A model generated the notes under the pieces. The model searched no databases and was not told the DNA's origin. It saw nothing but the letters and a program-made list of their open reading frames with translations. A program made the position numbers and the translations under genes. Below, one piece after another: positions 1-5,724 of a stretch of DNA of 12,091 nt (positions within the stretch are counted from its first letter, which is position 1; each line of letters starts with the position of its first letter). Location: contig JAAEOI010000244.1 in assembly GCA_024244665.1 (NCBI GenBank), positions 1-12,091 on the forward strand, written 5' to 3'. The stretch is from Bacteroidota bacterium. Its GTDB lineage: Bacteria; Bacteroidota; Bacteroidia; Bacteroidales; GCA-2748055.

Positions 1-1906
1 ATTCAGGAGTAGCTTTCCCATCCATGATACCGGGAATCTCTCTAAACTGCCTGCGCACTTCATCAACCATTGCACCAGCAGCGCGACCCACAGCCTTCAT
101 GGTCATGGCACAGAATACGAAGGCCATCATAGCACCCAGGAAAATTCCTCCCAGAACCATCGGATTAAAGATCGAGAGGTCATAAGCAGTTACAAAATCG
201 TGGATGTTTGCATTGCTCAGTTGAACGATATTCAATCCGTCAGCAGCTGCAGGAGCTTGATCTGTATAGAAAAGAGTATCACCAACCCTCTCGAATCCTT
301 CAGCAGTCTTGTCTGCCAATCTTCCGAGCCAGAGCTTTACCTCTTCCATATAAGCAGCCATAAGCGCCATGGCAGTCAGAGCAGCCGAACCAATGGCAAA
401 ACCTTTACCAGTGGCAGCAGTAGTGTTTCCAAGCATATCCAGTGCATCGGTGCGTTCGCGAACCTCTGCGGGAAGCTCAGCCATTTCGGCATTTCCACCA
501 GCGTTGTCAGCAATAGGTCCGAATGCATCGGTGGCCAGAGTAATTCCCAATGTGGAAAGCATACCAACAGCAGCAAAACCGATTCCATAAACACCACTGG
601 AGAATGCAACAAATCCACCAGAAAATCCAAAGGCAGCAATGATCGCAATAACGATAGTTACTACAGGAATCCAGGTAGAATACATCCCTACAGCCATACC
701 GTCGATGATGGTAGTTGCCGGTCCCTGTTGGGTTGCTGCAGCAATACCCTTGGTAGCTTTGTATTCATCTGATGTGAAAAGTTCTGTTCCCTGTCCGATA
801 ATCACACCGGCAGCAAGACCTGCAACCACGGCACCAAAGATACCCCAGCTTACCCAGCCAAGAGCGGCCATTCCGGCCATTGCAGCAAGGATCAATATCG
901 AACTGCCTCCTGTTCCAAGTAGAAGTGCGTTGAGCAAGTTTTTCTGAGTAGCCGAATCCTTGGCACGTACCATAAAAATTCCGATGATGGAAAGAACAAT
1001 TCCGATGGCGGCAACGATCATGGGAGCCACAACGGCCATTCCCTGATCAGCACCCGAGAGTCCGGGTAAGGCAGCTCCGAGAGCGGCGGTAGCCAGGATA
1101 GAACCAGCGTAGGATTCATAAAGGTCAGCACCCATACCGGCCACATCACCCACGTTGTCTCCAACGTTATCGGCAATGGTAGCAGGGTTACGAGGATCAT
1201 CCTCAGGAATACCGGCTTCCACTTTACCTACCAGGTCAGCTCCCACATCGGCAGCCTTGGTAAATATTCCACCACCCACACGGGCAAAGAGCGCCTGTGT
1301 AGATGCGCCCATACCGAAAGTAAGCATCACAGCGGTGATTTCAATAAGTTTCTCATGCTCGGTAGTTCCTTCATGAACGAAGGTCAGACCCATCCACTGA
1401 AGACCGTGCTCCATGTTCTCGGGGCTGAAGACAAATTTATTCAGGGCCCAGAACCAACCGGTGATATCCAGCAGTCCGAATCCTACAACAACAAGTCCCA
1501 TCACAGCACCACTACGTAGGGCCACCTGCAGTCCCTTGTTCAGGGATTTGGAAGCCCCATGTGCAGTCCTTGCAGAGGCAAAGGTAGCAGTTTTCATTCC
1601 CAGGAATCCGCAAAGTCCGGAGAAAAAACCACCGGTGAGGAATGCAACAGGTACAAAGGGATTCTGTACTCCCAGGTAGGCTAGTAAAATTAATATGATC
1701 AGCAGAATGCCAAATACATATCCCACCACGCGGTACTGGCGCTTCAGGTAGGCCATTGCTCCATCACGGACGTATTGAGCAATCTCTTTCATTCGATCGG
1801 TTCCCTCGGAATTCTTCATCATGTTTTTGAAGAAAAACCAGGCAAAAACCAGCGCCACCACTGCAGCCAGCGGGAGTAACCAGAACATTGCAAAAATATT
1901 ATTCAT
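1..1906 (-). CDS. hppA: Membrane-bound K+-dependent ion-translocating pyrophosphatase, N-terminal 635 residues (3' end off the left edge)
   Basis: This integral membrane pump hydrolyses pyrophosphate and uses the energy to export Na+ and/or H+ across the cytoplasmic membrane. Reading the minus strand from ATG at 1906 gives an uninterrupted, very hydrophobic frame to the window edge. The family's catalytic block is visible: DDPRNPATIADN at about residues 236-247 followed by DNVGD (250-254), which bind Mg-PPi. GNTTAATGKG at 493-502 has Ala at 497 and Gly at 500, the combination known from K+-dependent enzymes (K+-independent ones have Lys and Thr). Glu264 in the DLYES segment sits where Na+-transporting members carry their ion-gate Glu, so a Na+ or Na+/H+ pump is inferred. 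Family members are usually about 700-750 residues, so roughly 100 are missing. The start is chosen because MNNIFAMFWLLP opens the first membrane helix; there is no clear Shine-Dalgarno, as is common in Bacteroidota. Confidence 0.96.
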   Translation of the reverse strand, partial: MNNIFAMFWLLPLAAVVALVFAWFFFKNMMKNSEGTDRMKEIAQYVRDGAMAYLKRQYRVVGYVFGILLIILILLAYLGVQNPFVPVAFLTGGFFSGLCGFLGMKTATFASARTAHGASKSLNKGLQVALRSGAVMGLVVVGFGLLDITGWFWALNKFVFSPENMEHGLQWMGLTFVHEGTTEHEKLIEITAVMLTFGMGASTQALFARVGGGIFTKAADVGADLVGKVEAGIPEDDPRNPATIADNVGDNVGDVAGMGADLYESYAGSILATAALGAALPGLSGADQGMAVVAPMIVAAIGIVLSIIGIFMVRAKDSATQKNLLNALLLGTGGSSILILAAMAGMAALGWVSWGIFGAVVAGLAAGVIIGQGTELFTSDEYKATKGIAAATQQGPATTIIDGMAVGMYSTWIPVVTIVIAIIAAFGFSGGFVAFSSGVYGIGFAAVGMLSTLGITLATDAFGPIADNAGGNAEMAELPAEVRERTDALDMLGNTTAATGKGFAIGSAALTAMALMAAYMEEVKLWLGRLADKTAEGFERVGDTLFYTDQAPAAADGLNIVQLSNANIHDFVTAYDLSIFNPMVLGGIFLGAMMAFVFCAMTMKAVGRAAGAMVDEVRRQFREIPGIMDGKATPE

Positions 1907-1942
1907 AATCTTGTATTTAAGTGTTTAGATTAAAGCAAGCAG

Positions 1943-1950
1943 CAAAGGTA
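1943..1950 (-). promoter_or_regulatory. Putative Bacteroidetes-type -7 promoter element for hppA
   Basis: On the minus strand this reads TACCTTTG, an exact match to the TAnnTTTG -7 consensus of the Bacteroidetes primary sigma factor. It lies 36 bp upstream of the hppA start codon. No clear TTG -33 element is seen at the expected spacing, so the call rests on one box and on its position. Confidence 0.45.
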
Positions 1951-2013
1951 CTGAAAATGCTTTTAGAATAATATTAAATTATCTGGTTTGACAGGGCCAA
2001 CGCATGAAAATTT

Positions 2014-2104
2014 TAAGGATCTTTCGCAAGAACACATTATCCCCGGCCAGAGGGCTTAACAAGCGTAGTGAAATTGTTAATCACGGCTCATGTCCTGATC
2101 TTTA
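2014..2104 (+). repeat. 91-bp direct repeat, copy 1
   Basis: This segment is repeated without gaps at 2470-2560 (offset 456 bp) with 4 mismatches in 91 positions: three in the 2043-2046 area and one at 2063. Each copy begins with AAGGATCTTTCGCAAGAAC and contains an internal inverted repeat, TTAACAA (2056-2062) and TTGTTAA (2074-2080), separated by 11 bases. The start also holds a small TCTT-N4-AAGA inverted repeat. Copy 1 runs directly into the 22-bp tandem boxes. Low divergence implies recent duplication, gene conversion or selection on the sequence. Confidence 0.93.
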
Positions 2105-2140
2105 GCAAGAGTTCTAAGGATTTTTAGCAAGAGTTCAAGT
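2097..2140 (+). repeat. 22-bp tandem repeat, two units plus a degenerate third
   Basis: Two adjacent units (2097-2118 and 2119-2140) share GAT(C/T)TTTAGCAAGAGTTC at a period of exactly 22 bp. A third unit starting at 2141 keeps only GATTTTT. The core GATYTTTMGCAAGA also opens both 91-bp repeats (2018 and 2474), giving four core copies in the region. In three of the four, TCTT and AAGA can form a small stem around a 4-nt loop; the 2119 copy has lost one arm base. Confidence 0.85.
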
Positions 2141-2162
2141 GATTTTTGTAGGGTAGCCGTTT

Positions 2163-2198
2163 TTGTGATTTCAGAAACTCACAACCCTGTGACTTTTA
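2163..2198 (+). repeat. Alternating inverted repeats around TCACAACCCTGTGA
   Basis: Three half-sites lie in a row: TTGTGA (2163-2168), TCACAA (2179-2184) and TGTGA (2188-2192). The middle one can pair with either neighbour, with a 10-base loop to the left or with an ACCC loop to the right, where the stem extends into AAA/TTT with one mismatch. The right-hand dyad, TCACAACCCTGTGACTTTTA (2179-2198), recurs at 2328-2347 with 18 of 20 positions identical. A dyad operator or a structured transcript are both possible. Confidence 0.6.
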
Positions 2199-2317
2199 CC
2201 TAATATGGTGAGTTATTTCTATATCCGCCACCTGTTGTGGATGTTTCTTACCCTATTAATAATAAGGTTATTAGATCACTTCCATGAGAGCGCTAAAAGC
2301 GTAGGTAAGTCACATAA

Positions 2318-2357
2318 TCTCGAAAAGTCACAACCCTGTTACTTTTTGTTTTCGAGA
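2318..2357 (+). repeat. Composite 40-bp hairpin with perfect 9-bp outer arms
   Basis: TCTCGAAAA (2318-2326) and TTTTCGAGA (2349-2357) are perfect reverse complements. Nested inside is a second stem, AAAAGT.ACA (2323-2332) with TGT.ACTTTT (2337-2346), broken by one C/T mismatch and closed by an ACCC loop. The two stems share the AAAA bases, so they partly compete. The inner stem is the second copy of the TCACAACCCTGT dyad. No T-run follows the outer stem and no gene ends nearby, so an intrinsic terminator is not supported. Confidence 0.6.
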
Positions 2358-2405
2358 AACAGGACACCCGAAAAAAGGTAGACCACCTGGCCAGGAATCT
2401 ATCCA

Positions 2406-2436
2406 GGGCAGGGTAGGGTAAAGGAAAGGGAAAGGG
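2406..2436 (+). other. Cluster of five GGG tracts (possible G-quadruplex)
   Basis: GGG runs occur at 2406-2408, 2411-2413, 2416-2418, 2428-2430 and 2434-2436, with gaps of 2, 2, 9 and 3 bases, in a purine-rich stretch. The 9-base loop exceeds the usual 1-7 limit, though it contains a further GG. G-quadruplex formation is possible but not certain. The cluster lies 33 bp upstream of the second 91-bp repeat. Confidence 0.5.
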
Positions 2437-2469
2437 TAAAGGTCATGCACAACCACAATATTTAAATTC

Positions 2470-2560
2470 TAAGGATCTTTCGCAAGAACACATTATCCAC
2501 TACCAGAGGGCTTAACAACCGTAGTGAAATTGTTAATCACGGCTCATGTCCTGATCTTTA
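2470..2560 (+). repeat. 91-bp direct repeat, copy 2
   Basis: This is the second copy of the 2014-2104 repeat in the same orientation, about 96% identical. The TTAACAA/TTGTTAA inverted repeat is kept intact (2512-2518 and 2530-2536), and the single nearby mismatch falls in the loop. After its final GATCTTTA the sequence diverges from copy 1 (TATACC instead of GCAAGAG). The copy ends 33 bp before the TTG -33 element of the downstream gene's promoter, so it could act as an upstream regulatory element (inference). Confidence 0.93.
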
Positions 2561-2592
2561 TATACCTTGGCCCTGATTGGTTCGATGATTAA

Positions 2593-2623
2593 TTGACATA
2601 CGTTATAATTGGACCTATATTTG
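2593..2623 (+). promoter_or_regulatory. Bacteroidetes-type promoter (TTG ... TATATTTG) for the T9SS-sorted protein gene
   Basis: TATATTTG at 2616-2623 matches the TAnnTTTG -7 element exactly, and TTG at 2593-2595 lies 20 bases upstream, the expected position of the -33 element. The ATG begins 18 bases after the -7 box, so the transcript would have a very short leader of about a dozen bases, with no Shine-Dalgarno sequence in it. Confidence 0.75.
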
Positions 2624-2641
2624 TATATCCTTAAATAGACA

Positions 2642-3397
2642 ATGATGAAAAAACTGATCATTTTCTCCATAGCCACATTGTTCGCCGGAACATCGTTGTT
2701 CGGACAATGTGAACCAGACACCGTCAACTGCAAGGATGATGATGAAATACCCGGACAGATTTGTCCCGCAACCCTTGAGGATGCAACAGTAGATTTATAT
2801 TATGACAATGTGATCACTGTCATCCCTCCCAGGGATGCATCAGAGTACGGGTTGTCATATGCTATCGATTACATCCTTATTGACAGCGTTTCGAAGTTAC
2901 CCGAGGGTATCTCATTCGCCATCAATGCAGATAAGCTCTATGCTGACTCCGCCTATTGCGTCCAGATCTACGGAACCCCGATCGAAGCAGGGGTTTATCC
3001 CCTGTCCATCTATGTGATCCCATTTGTGATTCTTTTTGAGGGGCAGCCCTCCACTCCCGTCCCACAGCAGACCGATAGCACATCTGTTGTATTGACTGTT
3101 GTGGAGGCTTCCGGTTTTGACCCCGGACAGTTTACCGAATTTCATGTTCTGCCAAATAAACCGAACCCATTCTCCGATGTAACCACCATTGGATTCTACA
3201 CGCCTTTTGACGACCGCATAGAACTGTTGGTATACAACATCCTGGGAGTGCTGATTCACAGGGAGTATGATGGATTTCCTCCGGGAGAATACAACTTTGA
3301 TTTCGACGGACGCTCACTACAACCAGGAACCTACTTCTACAGGGTGAACAACCGCGATCGGTACTTCACAGGGAAATTCATCAAAACTAAAAGGTGA
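2642..3397 (+). CDS. Secreted protein with T9SS type A C-terminal sorting domain
   Basis: This 251-residue protein is probably exported by Sec, then carried across the outer membrane by the type IX secretion system and released or anchored at the cell surface. Residues 1-21 form a signal peptide (MMKK, a hydrophobic core, then FG before QCEP); Gln before Cys23 argues against a lipobox. Residues about 45-155 look like one Ig-like beta-sandwich, with LPEGISF and a YGTPIEAGVYPLSIYV stretch typical of surface adhesin repeats. Residues about 168-251 are the sorting domain: LPNKPNPF, then VYNILGV, then LQPGTYFYRV and a basic GKFIKTKR end. Four cysteines (23, 30, 41, 106) could form disulfides. No catalytic domain is visible, so ligand or function is unknown. 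The ATG at 2642 is followed by a second at 2645; either may be used. A promoter matching the Bacteroidetes consensus stands just upstream. Its last 11 bp overlap the convergent receptor gene. Confidence 0.88.
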   Translation: MMKKLIIFSIATLFAGTSLFGQCEPDTVNCKDDDEIPGQICPATLEDATVDLYYDNVITVIPPRDASEYGLSYAIDYILIDSVSKLPEGISFAINADKLYADSAYCVQIYGTPIEAGVYPLSIYVIPFVILFEGQPSTPVPQQTDSTSVVLTVVEASGFDPGQFTEFHVLPNKPNPFSDVTTIGFYTPFDDRIELLVYNILGVLIHREYDGFPPGEYNFDFDGRSLQPGTYFYRVNNRDRYFTGKFIKTKR

Positions 3398-5651
3398 GTC
3401 TGGCCTGCAGTGTAAGCTGACGGGGTGGCCCGATATCGCCAGGACGGCCCAGGTACTCTACATTCGTGACGTTTTTAATAAGGGCATTCAACCGGAATGA
3501 GTCGGATATGTTCCACCCCACTCTCAGGTCGATCAATACGTAGGCTCCGGCCTCTTCAATCCAGTATTCAGGAAATCCTGGCATTATTTCTTCTCCCAGG
3601 AGGGGATGGATAAATGCTTCATCCACATTGATCATCTTTGAATTGTACTGGATATTAATCCCGGCAAAGACCCTCCTGAGCTCAGCCTCCAGGTCGCTCT
3701 TGACCAGGTGCCGCCGGCGATATTTAAGGACCCAGGCCTCATCTTCGGTTCTTCCCGTGGAATCAATCAGGACCGGGTCCACCGGATCCATAAAAGTATA
3801 ACCTGCGGATATAAATAATTCAACCGGCCCAAGGCGCCCCTGTCCATTGAGGGTAAACTCCGCACCAAGAATCCTGGCTGTCTCAATATTCAGGGCCTTG
3901 AATCCAACATAGTCGAATGGCGGGCGGGTTGGATTCTCGGGAGGATAGTATCCGAATGTGTACTCAATCATGTTCTGATACCTCGTCCAGAAAAGGGCCA
4001 GGTCTGCAAATCCGCTCCATGAACCCAGTATAAATCCCTGTTTCGCACCCACTTCTGCACTCCACCCATGTTCAGGCTCAAGGCCCGGATTGGGAAAGAT
4101 ATTTAACCCTCCTGTCCGCGCATCCACAAATTTTTCAGCCACTGATGGAAAGCGGTAGCCCTGACCGAAAGAGGCCCTCAGGTAGGTGGCCTCCGCCGCC
4201 TGGTAGTTCAATCCTGCCCGTACCACCGGGTTTGCGAAAAAAAGCTCCCCGTTCAGGCCGTTGATCTCCCACCGGATCCCGGTGGAAAGCTTGAGCCTTT
4301 TTAAAACATTTGCATCAAGCTGAGAGTAAATGGCTGTATTGGAACCCTCATGATTATCGAACAGCCCAGCCTTCACCGTGTTGCGCATAAAAGAGACACC
4401 ACTGGTCCAGTGGATCTGCTCCCCGAGCTTCTTCAGATACCGATACTCCCCGTACCATACCCTTGAAAAGCTGTTTTTAGTCTCATCCACCGTATTGTTT
4501 CCCACGCTGTAGAGCCTTGTCTTCAGGGTATGCCTGTTGCCCCCCGGTGTAAAGTACTCCACATAAGGATCGAAGTTAAAACGGTGTCCGAAGAGCCGGG
4601 CATAGGTCTGGGGATTCTGTCGGTAAGCTCCTGAATCGGCATCCTGCCACAGGATAAAATCGGCATGATCGGTATACATAGAGCTGGTTGACAATCCGGC
4701 TGACAGCCCTTTCACCTTTTCGAACCTGTATCGAAGGGCCAGGTTGCCCCTGATCCTCTGTTCATGCTCCAGCTCCCGGTATCCTTCATCCCTGAAATAG
4801 TTACCTCCCACCGAGAAATCCAGCTTCCCGATCTTCCTCAAATGGGAGAATGAGACCCCTGCGTAAAGAGGTGCCCGGTCCTTCCAGACCATCTCTTTCC
4901 GCCTCGGCTCCATGAAAGCTCCTGAAAAGAGGGTCACATCAGTGTGGGGATCATTCCCCGGGAACCGGGTCCGCAGATTGATCACTCCGTTCAGGGCAGA
5001 AGAACCATAGAGTACCGACGAGGCCCCCTTGATCACCTCCACCTGGTTCACATTCTCCACAGGCAGAAAACTCCATTTTATATCCCCGGCATCTCCTGAT
5101 ATCATCGGCAGGTCATCCACAAGCATCAACACACGGCTTCCCACACCGTAACTGAATCCGCTCCCGCCCCTTATACTGGGCTGGCCATTCAGGATGCTGA
5201 TCCCGGAGGTCTTTTCCAGGATCATATCCAGAGAAGTGATGTTCTGGTTGGACAACTGGCGTGGATGCAGGATCTCAAGTGAGACTGTCACATCAGAAAG
5301 CTTCTGTTCAAACTTCCCGGCACTGACTACCACCTCATCCAGCATATTGCTGCTCATGGTCATTTCCACATCCACATGGAGGTTCTCTCCATCCCTGATG
5401 GAAAGCTCCCTGGATGCCATTTCATACCCCACGTAATAGAATTCCACCAGGTGATCTCCCTCGGAAAGTTTTAGGGAGAATCCGCCATCTTCACCGGATA
5501 TAGTCCCCGATTGCCGGTTTGCGCTGATATTAACAGCAATCATGGGTTCCCCGGTCTCAACATCTGTAATTGTCCCTGTCAGGGTACCCGATTTCTGTCC
5601 CCACATGGTACCAAAAAAAAACAGGAAAATTGTGAAGAACTGCAGCTTCAT
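3387..5651 (-). CDS. TonB-dependent outer-membrane receptor with carboxypeptidase-regulatory-like N-terminal domain
   Basis: This 754-residue protein is a gated outer-membrane beta-barrel that would take up a scarce ligand using energy from TonB/ExbBD. Residues 1-18 are a signal peptide ending in MWG before QKSG. Residues about 21-100 form the CarboxypepD_reg-like beta domain common in Bacteroidota receptors (GTLTGTITD, GEPMIAVNISA, YYVGYE). A TonB-box-like DEVVVSA lies at 105-111. The plug follows, with SIRGGSGFSYG at 159-169 and VEVIKGASSVLYGSSALNG at 204-222. The barrel runs to the end; YLRASFGQGYRFPS and the terminal LQARLTF with a C-terminal Phe are typical. The plug resembles that of siderophore/cobalamin-type receptors rather than SusC, and no SusD partner is adjacent. 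Substrate is unknown. The start at 5651 places the signal peptide correctly. The gene is divergent from the synthetase operon across 73 bp, in which no consensus promoter was seen on this strand. Confidence 0.93.
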   Translation of the reverse strand: MKLQFFTIFLFFFGTMWGQKSGTLTGTITDVETGEPMIAVNISANRQSGTISGEDGGFSLKLSEGDHLVEFYYVGYEMASRELSIRDGENLHVDVEMTMSSNMLDEVVVSAGKFEQKLSDVTVSLEILHPRQLSNQNITSLDMILEKTSGISILNGQPSIRGGSGFSYGVGSRVLMLVDDLPMISGDAGDIKWSFLPVENVNQVEVIKGASSVLYGSSALNGVINLRTRFPGNDPHTDVTLFSGAFMEPRRKEMVWKDRAPLYAGVSFSHLRKIGKLDFSVGGNYFRDEGYRELEHEQRIRGNLALRYRFEKVKGLSAGLSTSSMYTDHADFILWQDADSGAYRQNPQTYARLFGHRFNFDPYVEYFTPGGNRHTLKTRLYSVGNNTVDETKNSFSRVWYGEYRYLKKLGEQIHWTSGVSFMRNTVKAGLFDNHEGSNTAIYSQLDANVLKRLKLSTGIRWEINGLNGELFFANPVVRAGLNYQAAEATYLRASFGQGYRFPSVAEKFVDARTGGLNIFPNPGLEPEHGWSAEVGAKQGFILGSWSGFADLALFWTRYQNMIEYTFGYYPPENPTRPPFDYVGFKALNIETARILGAEFTLNGQGRLGPVELFISAGYTFMDPVDPVLIDSTGRTEDEAWVLKYRRRHLVKSDLEAELRRVFAGINIQYNSKMINVDEAFIHPLLGEEIMPGFPEYWIEEAGAYVLIDLRVGWNISDSFRLNALIKNVTNVEYLGRPGDIGPPRQLTLQARLTF

Positions 5652-5724
5652 CTCGTCATGATTCGATGAATTTCTTATATTTAGTGATCTAATTTAACCT
5701 TTTTTTAGTCTAATTGTTTACACC

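Larger units (their letters stand above)
1907..2641. other. 735-bp gene-free, repeat-rich intergenic region
   Basis: This gap separates the divergent hppA gene and the T9SS-sorted protein gene. No convincing protein-coding frame was found on either strand; the short frames present show no family-like sequence. It contains two 91-bp direct repeats (2014-2104 and 2470-2560), 22-bp tandem boxes (2097-2140), two copies of a TCACAACCCTGTKACTTTT dyad (2179 and 2328), a composite hairpin (2318-2357), a perfect 10-bp palindrome CCTGGCCAGG (2386-2395) and a run of GGG tracts (2406-2436). The two outward-facing promoter signals lie at its ends. No transposase, tRNA or rRNA sequence was recognised. It may hold a non-coding RNA, a regulatory array or the remains of a small mobile repeat; the sequence alone does not decide. 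Confidence 0.8.

Noticed and set aside
200..947. Several plus-strand open frames opposite hppA
   Set aside because: They are antisense shadows, rich in Ser/Pro/Ala, of the transmembrane coding sequence, which reads continuously on the minus strand.
2054..2082. GCTTAAC ... GTTAATC inside the 91-bp repeat, resembling integron attC core sites
   Set aside because: The left arm fits RYYYAAC, but the right arm breaks GTTRRRY, the spacing is far shorter than any attC site, and there is no gene cassette or integrase.
2179..2192. TCACAACCCTGTGA as a Crp/Fnr-type site
   Set aside because: The half-sites are in the opposite order and 4 bp apart; the Crp-type site is TGTGA-N6-TCACA.
2014..2560. A CRISPR array or an insertion sequence in the repeat region
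   Set aside because: There are only two long repeats with unrelated flanks, no regular spacers, no transposase frame, and no terminal inverted repeats with target duplications.
2533..2733. Minus-strand 66-codon frame crossing the second repeat and the start of the T9SS-sorted protein gene
   Set aside because: It overlaps the promoter and signal peptide of a well-supported gene, and its product has no family-like features.
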